Assembly: GCF_019226825.1 (NCBI RefSeq)
Contig: NZ_CP076643.1
Coordinates: forward strand, 1,054,001 to 1,118,000
DNA: 64,000 nucleotides
Reading direction: 5' to 3'
From: Vibrio ostreae
GTDB taxonomy: Bacteria > Pseudomonadota > Gammaproteobacteria > Enterobacterales > Vibrionaceae
The notes under the pieces were generated by a model. That model made no database searches. It was not told the origin of the DNA and saw nothing but the letters and a program-made list of their open reading frames with translations. The position numbers were made by a program, and so were the translations under genes. Of this stretch, positions 9,284 through 18,272 are shown in pieces. Positions within the stretch are counted from its first letter, which is position 1; every line of letters starts with the position of its first letter.

Positions 9284-9958
9284 CTAAATTAAGGTAATCA
9301 GCATATTTATGGCACCGTAGCCGGTATAAAAACCATAAGTGATAATAAATACTGCCGCTATATGACGAAATATTTTAGACTGTTGCAACTGTTTTATTTT
9401 TGTTGCACCAAATCCGACCAATAACATCGCGGGCAAAGTACCTAATCCAAAGGCCCCCATGATTAATGCGCCCTGCAAAAATCCACCAGAAACCGCGGCC
9501 CAGGTCAAAATGGAATAAACTAAACCACACGGCAGCCAACCCCAGATAAAACCGAAGGGTAGAGCGTACCAGCTTTTTTTGAGTGGTAACAGCGCTGTGC
9601 CGGCCGGAGAAATGTGTTTCCATACAGATTGTCCAAGCCGTTCCAGTTTCAGAATACCAAACCACCAACGCCCGACATACAGACCAAGACCGATCATAAG
9701 CAGTGCCGCCAACAGGCGAAGCCATACCAAAACATGATTCAGAGCTGCCAGGGTAGATAAGGATGCGACGAGACCGCCGATGATGGCACCAAACAGCATA
9801 TAACTCAGGATTCGGCCTGCATTATATAACAGTAACGGAGTGGCCTGTCTGCCGGCCTGATTGAGAGTCAGTAGGGAGGCGATGCCACCACACATCCCCA
9901 TACAGTGACCGGCACCGAGTAACCCGATCACAAATGCACCGAGAAAGTCCGGCGTCAT
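9284..9958 (-). CDS. TauE/SafE-like (DsbD_2-type) membrane protein of the cbb3 assembly cluster
   Basis: A 224-aa protein with about six membrane segments. It carries the Cys/Met-rich motif GLLGAGHCMGMCGG near residues 14-27. Proteins of this type, named sulfite exporter TauE/SafE family or DsbD_2, commonly sit beside ccoS and ccoI and are suspected to act in copper or cytochrome maturation; the exact role is not settled. The H-C-M-x-M-C arrangement would suit a metal ligand (inference). Its start overlaps the ccoS stop by four bases, so it is the last gene of the cbb3 assembly unit. Confidence 0.85.
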   Translation of the reverse strand: MTPDFLGAFVIGLLGAGHCMGMCGGIASLLTLNQAGRQATPLLLYNAGRILSYMLFGAIIGGLVASLSTLAALNHVLVWLRLLAALLMIGLGLYVGRWWFGILKLERLGQSVWKHISPAGTALLPLKKSWYALPFGFIWGWLPCGLVYSILTWAAVSGGFLQGALIMGAFGLGTLPAMLLVGFGATKIKQLQQSKIFRHIAAVFIITYGFYTGYGAINMLITLI

Positions 9959-10194
9959 TGTTTATCCTCATCTTGTCCCTGTTTTGCGCAGGCGGATGTT
10001 TTTTTCTGGTGAGAAAGTGGTGGCGAGGCATTAACTGTAGAAGAATGTGTTTCTTGTTCATCTTCAAATAAAATATTGTGCCCCTGGCGTTCTAAATCTT
10101 CAAATTGTTCACTTTTAACCGCCCAAAGAAATATTGCCACTGCCACACAAACCAGCACAATGGCGATAGGAATTAATATATACAAACTTTCCAT
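9955..10194 (-). CDS. ccoS: cbb3 cytochrome oxidase assembly protein CcoS
   Basis: Small 79-aa inner-membrane protein needed for cofactor insertion into the cbb3 oxidase. One N-terminal membrane segment (residues about 5-27, IPIAIVLVCVAVAIFLWAV) is followed by the family motif SEQFEDLERQGHNILFEDE. A polar Ser/Pro/Lys tail comes after it. It directly abuts ccoI: the ccoI stop precedes the ccoS ATG without a gap. It overlaps the TauE-like gene by four bases. Confidence 0.94.
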   Translation of the reverse strand: MESLYILIPIAIVLVCVAVAIFLWAVKSEQFEDLERQGHNILFEDEQETHSSTVNASPPLSHQKKTSACAKQGQDEDKQ

Positions 10195-12567
10195 TTACTT
10201 ACCTGAATCTTTTAATAAGCGCAGCGAATTGGATACTACTATAATCGAACTGGCAGACATACCCACAACCGCGATATAAGGTGCGACCAACCCCGCAACC
10301 GCTAAGGGCAGAATTAACAGATTGTAACCTAACGACCAGGCCAGGTTTTCGCGAATGACACGCCGGGTCTGTATGGCCAGTTTGCGCGCTTCAAGTAACT
10401 TATCCAGTTTGTCGCCCAGTAACACCATGTCTGCAGACGCTTTGGCGACATCAGTCCCTCCTCCCATCGCTACAGAGATGTGCGCGCCGGCCAGAGTCGG
10501 CGCATCGTTGATGCCATCTCCGACCATCATGGTGATATCATGCAGATTTATCTGATTCAGGCTGGCCAGTTTATCTTCAGGTTTCGCCCCCGATATCACC
10601 TGATCAATCCCTAGTTGATCGGCAACAAGTGCCGCATTAGCCTGAGAATCACCGGTTAACAGAGTGATTTTGATGCCTGCCTGATGGAGTTGCTCGATAA
10701 ACGGACCGGCCTCTTTACGAATCGGATCCTGGTAATAGAAGGTCGCGGCATGTTCACCGTTAATCGCCAGATAAACCGCATTTACGTCCTGGTGATTGTC
10801 AGTGCCGAGGACAAAACGGGCGTTACCAATGGCGACTGGCTGGCCATCAAACAGACCTTGCAGTCCTGAGCCAATGACATTACCGACGCCAGTGACAGTA
10901 ACGTTCTCATCGCGGTAAGGATGGAATGCTGTGGCCAGCGGATGATTCGCGTGTTGCTCTAGCGCGGCCGCAATCGCCAGGCATTGCTGTTGTGACCAGT
11001 CCGAATACACGCGGGTATCACGCAGCTCAATTTTACCCCGAGTCAGGGTGCCGGTTTTATCGACGACCAGATGATTGACCTTACACAGGGTTTCAAATAC
11101 ATGGCTTTTACGCAGTAAAAGACCAAAGCCTCCCATGCGGGAAGTCGCGCAGGTCAAGGCGGTGGGTGTCGCCAGTGACAGGGCACACGGACAGGTCGCT
11201 ACCAGAACCGATAACATGATCCAAAACGCATCCTCGGGATGAGTCTGATGCCAGAATAACCAGGTTGCCGCCGCAATCAGTAAAATAATCGCAACGAAAT
11301 AGCGCGCGACGATGTCGGCGAGCTCCGCAATTCTGGGTTTCGATGACTGCGCGGCGTCCTGCAAGCGCACAATATTCGAGATCACGGAATCATTTTTTGT
11401 CGCGGTCACTTCCAGTTCAAACGCCTCTTCACCATTGAGCGTGCCGGCAAAGACCGAATCACCAGGCTGTTTTACCACCGGGAGTGATTCACCGGTCAAC
11501 ATGGACTCGTCAACGTGGATGCGGCTGGTGAGGATTTTTCCGTCAGCCGGGATATGCTCACCGGGTAAAACCCGAATTTGCTCGCCGGGTTGCAGCGTTT
11601 TTACCGGAACCTGTTCCCCATCAAGCCGATTGGCGATAGCCGGTATCAATTTAAGCAGATTCCCGCTCGCGGCCGCGGCTTTACGCCGCGCACGCATTTC
11701 CAGAAAGCGGCCAACCAACAGAAAGAAGGTAAACATGGAGATGGACTCAAAGAATACTTCTCCTTGCCGGGTGACCGTAGCGATGAGACTGGCCACATAA
11801 GCAAATATCAACGCGATCGAGACAGGGACATCCATGCCCAGAGTACGGCCACGAAGACTGCGCCAGGCATTGAGATAAAATGGCAAGGCAGAGTAAAGCA
11901 GCACAGGAGTGGCAAAAATCAGACTGACCCAACGAAAGTAGTTTTTGAATTCCGGGTCGAGATCGCCAAACGCTTCAAGATAAAGCGCAACAGCCAGCAT
12001 CATGACCTGCATGGTTGCCAGTCCGGCAATACCAAGACGATAAAGATACTGTTTCATCGTGGCGTGATAAAACGCCTCCTGTTGATCGGCCTCAAACGGG
12101 GCGGCTTTATAACCCAACTGGTGAATCCGGTTCAGAATACGGCTGAGCTTAGTTTTTGAGTCATCCCAGCACAGCAGAGCCCGATTAGTGGTGGTATTGA
12201 CCCGAATCGTCGTCACACCGGTTTCGCTGTTAAGTTGCTTTTCAATCAACCAGGCGCAGGCAGCGCAAGAGACACCATCTAGTGACAATGTCACTTCTTT
12301 ATGAGCGCCATCATCACGTACGAATTCTGCCTGAACATCGCTGTTGTCGTAATGGATCAGTGCCTGCAATTGCTCCGGTACCAAATCCACTTTTTCGGCC
12401 GGCGCGGTGCGGAACTGGTAATACGAAACCAGGCCGCTGGTAACAATCGTTTCGGCCACGGTCTGACATCCGGGGCAACACATGTCACGTTGCTCACCAA
12501 GAATCTCGACTTTAAAGTCCGTGCCCGCCGGGACATCTTCACCGCAGTGATAACACGAATGACTCAT
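10195..12567 (-). CDS. ccoI: Copper-exporting P1B-type ATPase CcoI for cbb3 oxidase assembly
   Basis: Moves Cu(I) across the inner membrane for insertion into CcoN. The 790-aa product has an N-terminal Cys-rich module (CYHCGE, then CCPGC) and a heavy-metal domain with GVSCAACAW (C101 and C104). About eight membrane segments include the CPC metal site in ATCPCALSLATPTALT. The phosphorylation loop DKTGTLT and the hinge GDGINDAPTL are both intact. It lies between ccoH and ccoS. A perfect matS site (12282-12294) falls inside the coding sequence, showing chromosome-organisation signals written into an ordinary gene. Confidence 0.96.
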   Translation of the reverse strand: MSHSCYHCGEDVPAGTDFKVEILGEQRDMCCPGCQTVAETIVTSGLVSYYQFRTAPAEKVDLVPEQLQALIHYDNSDVQAEFVRDDGAHKEVTLSLDGVSCAACAWLIEKQLNSETGVTTIRVNTTTNRALLCWDDSKTKLSRILNRIHQLGYKAAPFEADQQEAFYHATMKQYLYRLGIAGLATMQVMMLAVALYLEAFGDLDPEFKNYFRWVSLIFATPVLLYSALPFYLNAWRSLRGRTLGMDVPVSIALIFAYVASLIATVTRQGEVFFESISMFTFFLLVGRFLEMRARRKAAAASGNLLKLIPAIANRLDGEQVPVKTLQPGEQIRVLPGEHIPADGKILTSRIHVDESMLTGESLPVVKQPGDSVFAGTLNGEEAFELEVTATKNDSVISNIVRLQDAAQSSKPRIAELADIVARYFVAIILLIAAATWLFWHQTHPEDAFWIMLSVLVATCPCALSLATPTALTCATSRMGGFGLLLRKSHVFETLCKVNHLVVDKTGTLTRGKIELRDTRVYSDWSQQQCLAIAAALEQHANHPLATAFHPYRDENVTVTGVGNVIGSGLQGLFDGQPVAIGNARFVLGTDNHQDVNAVYLAINGEHAATFYYQDPIRKEAGPFIEQLHQAGIKITLLTGDSQANAALVADQLGIDQVISGAKPEDKLASLNQINLHDITMMVGDGINDAPTLAGAHISVAMGGGTDVAKASADMVLLGDKLDKLLEARKLAIQTRRVIRENLAWSLGYNLLILPLAVAGLVAPYIAVVGMSASSIIVVSNSLRLLKDSGK
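12282..12294. promoter_or_regulatory. matS site (MatP binding) inside ccoI
   Basis: GTGACAATGTCAC matches the 13-bp consensus GTGACRNYGTCAC exactly. It lies 7.9 kb from dif, on the left side. Confidence 0.88.
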
Positions 12568-12571
12568 AGCA

Positions 12572-13051
12572 TTAATTCATTAACTGGGTAGGCGATGCGG
12601 AAGGGAACGTCACTCGTCCCTGGACCAGCCACTCGCTGTTATGCGGTGTTAATTCAATAAACCACGGTCCCTGTAGTTCACTGTCACGTTTAATACGATA
12701 GCGACCCTTCGCATCTGAAGTCAGCAGTATTGAAAAATCACGGTCTGGCAGGGTTCGGTGGGCAAACATCGCTTGCAATGCCGGGAAATGTTCCAGCTGA
12801 CCTTTATTCAGCTCGATGACAATATCGTTGCCGTCGGAGTATACCGACGCATTAAGACCCAGTTGTTTGGCAACCTGAATCTTGCTGAGATCGACATTAA
12901 TGCCTTTGCCTTTTTTATAGTAATCCTCAGTGACCAGGGATACGGAGTTATTGGAAAAAATGATAACAGTAATGACAGTCCAGATAACAACCGTAAGAGG
13001 AAGGATAATCAGAAACCACGGCCAGAATTGTTTATACCAAGGCTTTACCAT
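12572..13051 (-). CDS. ccoH: FixH/CcoH family cbb3 oxidase assembly protein
   Basis: A 159-aa single-pass membrane protein needed for stable cbb3 oxidase assembly. A membrane anchor occupies residues about 9-31 (FWPWFLIILPLTVVIWTVITVII), followed by the FixH-family segment LVTEDYYKKGKGINVDLSK. The rest is a beta-rich periplasmic domain. It is the first gene of the assembly group, 4 bp upstream of ccoI. A strong hairpin separates it from ccoP. Confidence 0.92.
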   Translation of the reverse strand: MVKPWYKQFWPWFLIILPLTVVIWTVITVIIFSNNSVSLVTEDYYKKGKGINVDLSKIQVAKQLGLNASVYSDGNDIVIELNKGQLEHFPALQAMFAHRTLPDRDFSILLTSDAKGRYRIKRDSELQGPWFIELTPHNSEWLVQGRVTFPSASPTQLMN

Positions 13052-13098
13052 AAAAAAGTTCTCTACAACGTAAGGGAAAGTAATAACTTAAGAGAAAG

Positions 13099-13121
13099 AC
13101 AGCCCCTTGAAAAGGGGCTGT
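13099..13121 (-). terminator. Hairpin between ccoP and ccoH
   Basis: Perfect 10-bp stem ACAGCCCCTT / AAGGGGCTGT with a 3-base loop, 14 bp after the ccoP stop. On the minus strand it is followed by CTTTCTCTT, a poor T run. It probably reduces transcription into, or separates the message of, the assembly genes ccoHIS. Confidence 0.7.
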
Positions 13122-13134
13122 GATGTGTTGTTAC

Positions 13135-14112
13135 TTATTGGTCGGAATTACTCAGGCTCCAGACATAAGCAGCAACTAACTGCACCTTATCTTCACCTAA
13201 GATATCCAACCAGGCTGGCATAACACCAGAACGACCATTCATGACCGTTTCTGTCACTGCTGCGCGCGAGTCTCCAAATAACCAATCCTGGTCAGTTAGG
13301 TCCGGAGCGCCGACAGCCGGGTTACCTTTACCGTCTGTACCATGACAAGCTGCACAGACCACGAAGCGTGCTTTACCAGCTTCAGCTTCACGAGCATTCA
13401 CAGAACGACCAGAAAGGCTCAGCGCATAGCTCACCACTTCCTGTACACCTTGTTCGCCCAATGCATCTTTCCAAGCTGGCATCTGACCGATACGGCCATG
13501 ACGAATCGTAGTCACGATCGCAGCAGGCTCACCGCCATACAACCACGCATTGTCAGTCAGGTTAGGGAAGCCGGTTTGACCGCGCGCGTCGGAAGCATGA
13601 CACTGGGAGCAGTTCTGTAGGAACAGACGCTGGCCAACTTTGAGCGCATCCGGATCAGCGGCAATATCTGGAATCGGACGTAATTCAGAGCCGCCTTCCT
13701 GATAAGCCAAACGTTTAAACGCTTCACCAAAGTACGCATCGGCGTCATCGAGCTCTTTTGCATACTGCACCAGCGTTTTGCTTTCCTGGGCCGCCGCAAT
13801 CGACGCTTTAGACTCTTCAAGAGTGCGAACGCGCTGATCTGAACTCTGCCAGCCCAAAACACCTTTGAAGCTACCCAAACCCGGATAGAGAGTCAGGTAT
13901 ATCGCCGCAAATATGAATGTGCTGATAAACAGATAAGTCCACCATTTTGGTAGTGGGTTGTTGATTTCGCGAATACCGTCGTACTCGTGCCCCATATCAA
14001 CGCCTTCTTCCACGCCCATTTTGTCTTTAAGACACCAAAAGAGCAGGAAAGCACAGCCAAACAGGGTTCCGAGTGTGATGACAGTAATCCAAAGACTCCA
14101 GAATGTAGTCAT
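13135..14112 (-). CDS. ccoP: cbb3 cytochrome oxidase diheme subunit CcoP
   Basis: Membrane-anchored electron-entry subunit of the cbb3 terminal oxidase. The 325-aa product has N-terminal membrane segments (about residues 5-27 and 57-76). Two c-type heme motifs face the periplasm: C168-SQ-C171-H172 and C253-AA-C256-H257. Its ATG shares one base with the ccoQ stop (TAATG). Part of the ccoNOQP operon. Confidence 0.97.
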   Translation of the reverse strand: MTTFWSLWITVITLGTLFGCAFLLFWCLKDKMGVEEGVDMGHEYDGIREINNPLPKWWTYLFISTFIFAAIYLTLYPGLGSFKGVLGWQSSDQRVRTLEESKASIAAAQESKTLVQYAKELDDADAYFGEAFKRLAYQEGGSELRPIPDIAADPDALKVGQRLFLQNCSQCHASDARGQTGFPNLTDNAWLYGGEPAAIVTTIRHGRIGQMPAWKDALGEQGVQEVVSYALSLSGRSVNAREAEAGKARFVVCAACHGTDGKGNPAVGAPDLTDQDWLFGDSRAAVTETVMNGRSGVMPAWLDILGEDKVQLVAAYVWSLSNSDQ

Positions 14113-14285
14113 TACTTAGTCACTCCTTGTTTTTTTGCAGGGGGCTGCTGTTCATCAGCAAAAATCAGATTGGCTGCTTCATCAAAGCGAGCCTTACGTT
14201 TTTTTCCGTAAGCCCACCAAACAACGCCGATAAAGCAGACAAATAGCACTATGGTCCAAATACTGTGAATAGTACCGATATCCAT
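14112..14285 (-). CDS. ccoQ: cbb3 cytochrome oxidase subunit CcoQ (57 aa)
   Basis: Short single-span subunit that stabilises the cbb3 complex. I translated it by hand from the ATG at 14285. It begins MDIGTIHSIWTIVLFVCFIG, then V-V-W-W-A-Y, then a basic and polar tail ending GVTK. The W-A-Y-G-K-K after the membrane span is typical of CcoQ/FixQ. It lies in the only gap between ccoO and ccoP and overlaps the ccoP start by one base. Confidence 0.94.
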   Translation of the reverse strand: MDIGTIHSIWTIVLFVCFIGVVWWAYGKKRKARFDEAANLIFADEQQPPAKKQGVTK

Positions 14286-14294
14286 AATTACCCC

Positions 14295-14915
14295 TTATTT
14301 CATTGCGTGACCAAGAGACTGAAGGTAAGCGATGATGGCATCCATCTCCGATTTACCCTCGACATCTTTTGCCGCATTCGCGATTTGTTCGTCTGTGTAT
14401 GGCACACCAAACTGATTACGGAAGACTTCCATTTTCTTCTGGGTGTATTGTCCATCCAGTAGGTTGTCTGCCAACCACGGGAAGCCCGGCATGTTAGACT
14501 GAGATACCAGTTCACGCGGATCCATCAGGTGCACGCGGTGCCACTCATCCGAGTAACGACCGCCCACACGCGCCAAATCCGGACCAGTACGCTTAGAGCC
14601 CCATAAGAACGGATGCTCCCACACACTTTCACCCGCCACCGAGTAGTGACCATAACGCTCTGTCTCAGAGCGGAAAGGACGAATCATCTGGCTATGACAA
14701 ACGTTACAACCTTCGCGAATATAGATATCGCGACCTTCAAGCTGCAGGGCAGTATATGGCTTGAGATTTTCTACCGGCTCAGTGGTTTGCTTTTGGAAGA
14801 TCAACGGTGTGATCTCAACTAAGGCGCCCCAACTAATAGCGAATACGATGAAAATAGCCAGCAAGCCCACATTGCGCTCAATAATTTCATGGCGATTATT
14901 AGAATTAGAACTCAT
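14295..14915 (-). CDS. ccoO: cbb3 cytochrome oxidase monoheme subunit CcoO
   Basis: Membrane-anchored c-type cytochrome subunit of the cbb3 oxidase. The 206-aa product has one N-terminal membrane helix (about residues 15-37). The heme motif C70-NV-C73-H74 is followed by [11 protein letters not shown] second conserved block is [16 protein letters not shown]. The likely axial Met lies in NMPGFPWL. It is 12 bp downstream of ccoN and 9 bp upstream of ccoQ. Confidence 0.97.
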   Translation of the reverse strand: MSSNSNNRHEIIERNVGLLAIFIVFAISWGALVEITPLIFQKQTTEPVENLKPYTALQLEGRDIYIREGCNVCHSQMIRPFRSETERYGHYSVAGESVWEHPFLWGSKRTGPDLARVGGRYSDEWHRVHLMDPRELVSQSNMPGFPWLADNLLDGQYTQKKMEVFRNQFGVPYTDEQIANAAKDVEGKSEMDAIIAYLQSLGHAMK

Positions 14916-14927
14916 TCTTCAATCTCC

Positions 14928-16355
14928 TTAAGCCGGTTGCTGGATAGCTTTCAAGCTATGTTTCGGTGCAGAAATCGTCTTATACGCGTTGTACGCCATC
15001 AGGAACATGCCTGACAGGAAGATAAAGCCACCAATAAAGCGTATGGTATAGAACGGGTAAGAGGCCTGAACTGACTCGACAAAGCTGTAAGTCAGTGTGC
15101 CGTCGGAGTTAACGGCACGCCACATCAGGCCTTGCATTACACCAGAGATCCACATCGCGACGATGTACAACACGGTACCGATCGTTGCCAGCCAGAAGTG
15201 AGCATTGACCAGACCCATAGAGTACATACGTTCCTGGCCGAACAGGCGAGGAATCAGGTGATAAACCGAACCGATCGAAACCATCGCAACCCAGCCCAAC
15301 GCGCCAGAGTGAACGTGACCAATCGTCCAGTCAGTGTAGTGAGACAGAGCATTGACCGTCTTAATTGACATCATCGGGCCTTCGAAGGTCGACATGCCGT
15401 AGAAAGACAGTGATACAATCAGGAATCGCAGAATAGGGTCATAACGTAACTTATGCCATGCTCCGGACAGCGTCATGATACCGTTGATCATGCCGCCCCA
15501 TGAAGGTGCGAACAGAACAAGCGACATCACCATACCCAGAGACTGAGTCCAATCTGGCAGTGCCGTGTAGTGTAGATGGTGAGGGCCTGCCCAGATGTAC
15601 AGCGAGATCAGGGCCCAGAAGTGAACGATTGACAAACGGTAAGAGTAAACAGGACGCTCAGCTTGTTTCGGAACGAAGTAATACATCATTCCAAGGAAAC
15701 CCGCTGTAAGAAGGAATCCTACCGCATTGTGGCCGTACCACCACTGAACCATTGCATCGACAGCACCGGAATAAATCGAGTACGATTTACCCATGGACAC
15801 CGGAATAGCCATACTATTCACGATATGCAGAACGGCAACAGTAATAATAAACGCACCGAAGAACCAGTTTGCTACGTAAATATGAGAGGTCTTACGCTTG
15901 ACCAGTGTGCCAAAGAACACCACCGCGTAAGAAACCCATACGAGCGCAATCGCGATATCGATAGGCCATTCAAGTTCCGCATATTCTTTACCTGAGGTAT
16001 AACCCAAAGGCAGAGTAATTGCGGCAGACACAATGATTGCTTGCCATCCCCAAAACGTAAACGGGACAAGCGCGCCACCAAAAAGACGAGTTTGACAGGT
16101 GCGCTGAACAACATAATAAGATGTTGCGAACAGTGCACTGGTACCAAACGCGAAAATAACCGCATTAGTATGCAGAGGACGTAAGCGACTGTACGTCAAC
16201 CACGGCGTATCAAAGTTTAGCTGTGGCCATACTAATTGAGCGGCGATCAAAACACCCACACCCATGCCGACAATGCCCCAAAGAATGGTAACCAGGGTAA
16301 ACTGACGGACGACTGTATAGTTGTAGTTTTGCTCAAGCTGCTGTTCTTGGCTCAT
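14928..16355 (-). CDS. ccoN: cbb3 cytochrome oxidase catalytic subunit CcoN
   Basis: Heme-copper subunit that reduces O2 at high affinity. About 475 aa with 12 membrane segments. The expected histidines are visible: [13 protein letters not shown] (low-spin heme), [10 protein letters not shown] and [10 protein letters not shown] (CuB ligands), and [12 protein letters not shown] (heme ligands). The start is ATG 16355 (MSQEQQ...), with GGAAG 8 bases upstream; the frame can be extended only to a TTG at 16370. Upstream lie a 14-bp palindrome and a partial FNR box, fitting oxygen control. Confidence 0.97.
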   Translation of the reverse strand: MSQEQQLEQNYNYTVVRQFTLVTILWGIVGMGVGVLIAAQLVWPQLNFDTPWLTYSRLRPLHTNAVIFAFGTSALFATSYYVVQRTCQTRLFGGALVPFTFWGWQAIIVSAAITLPLGYTSGKEYAELEWPIDIAIALVWVSYAVVFFGTLVKRKTSHIYVANWFFGAFIITVAVLHIVNSMAIPVSMGKSYSIYSGAVDAMVQWWYGHNAVGFLLTAGFLGMMYYFVPKQAERPVYSYRLSIVHFWALISLYIWAGPHHLHYTALPDWTQSLGMVMSLVLFAPSWGGMINGIMTLSGAWHKLRYDPILRFLIVSLSFYGMSTFEGPMMSIKTVNALSHYTDWTIGHVHSGALGWVAMVSIGSVYHLIPRLFGQERMYSMGLVNAHFWLATIGTVLYIVAMWISGVMQGLMWRAVNSDGTLTYSFVESVQASYPFYTIRFIGGFIFLSGMFLMAYNAYKTISAPKHSLKAIQQPA

Positions 16356-16399
16356 TTTGCATGCTTCCAATGTCTAATTAACTACACTTTACTTCCAAC

Positions 16400-16413
16400 A
16401 CGACATATGTCGT
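16400..16413. promoter_or_regulatory. Perfect 14-bp palindrome upstream of ccoN
   Basis: ACGACATATGTCGT is its own reverse complement and lies 45-58 bp before the ccoN ATG. It resembles a small operator but matches no regulator I can name with confidence. Confidence 0.5.
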
Positions 16414-16452
16414 AATGCGCCCCAAGTTAACAATAAAAATTAAAGTATTTTC

Positions 16453-16466
16453 ATGACCTTAATCAC
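16453..16466 (-). promoter_or_regulatory. Degenerate FNR box upstream of ccoN
   Basis: On the minus strand GTGATTAAGGTCAT matches 7 of the 10 fixed positions of TTGAT-N4-ATCAA and keeps the TGAT-N4-xTCA core. It is centred about 104 bp before the ccoN ATG, which would suit an activator site if transcription begins near 16418. Confidence 0.45.
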
Positions 16467-16614
16467 TATTGTTGGCTTTAAAAAAAGGTGCATTTTCAAG
16501 CAATAACTATACTGCAATTAACAATTCAATGACAGCGCAGTAACCTTACTATCCGTCTGGATTTGGCCTTTTATTTCAAAACTTTGAAGTTTGTTGCACG
16601 AGGAACTCACGAAT

Positions 16615-16971
16615 ATGGCAGCTGAAAAGCTCACTAAGCTCAGACTGACTCAAATCGTCATCACATTAGCTATTTTGACCGTGGCTTTTTTTTGGCGAAC
16701 GATCACATTTCAGGATGTATCTACCCAAAAATGCATTGCGACGCCACAATGTTCACTTTTTGTTGATGGAAGACAAATAACTGTTACAAAAAGTGAAACG
16801 GAGCAGGGTGTGTATATTATTCAATCGATCCCGTCCGATTGGAGTGTGACATCGGATCAAAAAATCATCCGCGAGGGCGAAAATATTGAGTTAAAATTTT
16901 ATGACAACAATTCCAATACAACTGGTGTAATTAATATTAATGATTCTGTAACGATAGAAATCAGCGATTAA
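16615..16971 (+). CDS. Small membrane-anchored protein of unknown function
   Basis: A 118-aa protein with one N-terminal membrane segment (about residues 11-28, LTQIVITLAILTVAFFW). A predicted extracytoplasmic domain with two Cys follows (KCIATPQCSLFVDGRQITV). I started it at ATG 16615, which has GAGGAA 9 bases upstream, rather than the TTG at 16591. No family is recognised. The gene is AT-rich compared with its neighbours. It diverges from ccoN and precedes nosP-vpsS by 104 bp. A link to the oxidase or to the NO-sensing pair is possible but unproven. Confidence 0.75.
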   Translation: MAAEKLTKLRLTQIVITLAILTVAFFWRTITFQDVSTQKCIATPQCSLFVDGRQITVTKSETEQGVYIIQSIPSDWSVTSDQKIIREGENIELKFYDNNSNTTGVININDSVTIEISD

Positions 16972-17075
16972 TTAGTTATAGGATAGAAAAGATATTTCTT
17001 TCCATTAGGGTATTTAATTTAATATCATCGCAAGTTGATGTATAAAGAATAAATAACCCTATAACGTATTCGTTC

Positions 17076-18266
17076 ATGCGATTAAAAACAGCATTTACTC
17101 ATATTTCTAACCCTGCCTTAGCAGTTCAGTACCTGAAAGAGGCATTATTCAGCCCAGAACTTTCAAGTTTAGTCTGTTATTATACTGACGAATATCCGGC
17201 TGACATCCTGACGACAGAGTTTGGCAAAGCATTTGCAGATGTTCCTCTTGTTGGTTGCTCATCTTGTAAGGGAGTGATGACAGAGCACGGTTTCCATGCC
17301 GGACCGGTGATCGCTTTGATGGCTATTTACGATGGTCCCAACAGCGCATACGGAAGTGCGCTGTTGTCGCTGGACAACGCGTTAACCGATTACAAAACCG
17401 TCACGGCAGAGGCCATCAATCAGGCGCTGAAGTCGGCAAACCGGATAGGTGAAATCCCCAGTTTAGTGATTTTACATGCTACTCCCGGCAATGAAGAACT
17501 TTGTATTCAGGCAATTGATGAAACCTTTGGTACACCTGTTCCAATCATCGGTGGCAGCCCGGCAGACAGTTATATTCAGCGGCAGTGGTCAGCGATAACT
17601 GAACGCGGCACAGTAAAAAATGGCTTATCGCTTCAACTGATGTTTCCTTCCAAGCCCAATACCACCGGATTCAGTGCCGGCTATTCACCGACGGAATTTA
17701 CCGGTACCGTCACTCGCGCTACCGGCCGCTACATTCACGAAATAGACGGAGAACCCGCAGAGCAGATTTATAAAGAATGGGTCAGTGATCATTCAAGCGT
17801 GCAAATATCCGAGCACTACTTGTTTAAACATGTCACACGTTTTCCACTTGGACGAATAGCCGGTTACGTACATAATCGTCCTTACTATAAATTATCCCAC
17901 CCGGTGCGTATGACGCCCGATGGTGCGATGGAGATGTTCGCGACCATCTCACAGGGAGAGGAAGTGACACTCATGACCGGCTCCAGAGAACAGTTAATTC
18001 AGCGCGCATCGCGTGTCGTTGATCAAGCGAACACACAAAACTACCAATCGTCTCAATTACTAGGTTCAATCATTATTTACTGTGCTGGCTCTATGTTGCG
18101 TTTAGGCGACGACATTGTGGGTGTACAGGAAAAAATCAAAGCTCAGATGAACGGACAACCCTTCATCTGTCCGTTTACTTACGGAGAACAAGGTCGCTTT
18201 ACCGGTGGTGAGACAGCTCATGGTAATCTGATGATTTCATCCGTCATTTTTTACGAGTCCGAGTAA
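17076..18266 (+). CDS. nosP: FIST-domain nitric-oxide-sensing protein NosP
   Basis: A 396-aa cytoplasmic sensor with a FIST_N domain (about residues 25-220; LVGCSSCKGVMTEHGFHAGP and IIGGSPADSY are typical) and FIST_C (about 222-375, ending CPFTYGEQGRFTGGETAHGN). Proteins of this family beside hybrid kinases are NosP, heme proteins that bind NO and alter the partner kinase activity. In V. cholerae the pair is VC1444/VC1445. The gene ends 6 bp before vpsS, so the two are co-transcribed. Assignment as NosP rests on family and neighbour, not on a visible heme ligand. Confidence 0.88.
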   Translation: MRLKTAFTHISNPALAVQYLKEALFSPELSSLVCYYTDEYPADILTTEFGKAFADVPLVGCSSCKGVMTEHGFHAGPVIALMAIYDGPNSAYGSALLSLDNALTDYKTVTAEAINQALKSANRIGEIPSLVILHATPGNEELCIQAIDETFGTPVPIIGGSPADSYIQRQWSAITERGTVKNGLSLQLMFPSKPNTTGFSAGYSPTEFTGTVTRATGRYIHEIDGEPAEQIYKEWVSDHSSVQISEHYLFKHVTRFPLGRIAGYVHNRPYYKLSHPVRMTPDGAMEMFATISQGEEVTLMTGSREQLIQRASRVVDQANTQNYQSSQLLGSIIIYCAGSMLRLGDDIVGVQEKIKAQMNGQPFICPFTYGEQGRFTGGETAHGNLMISSVIFYESE

Positions 18267-18272
18267 TCGAAC

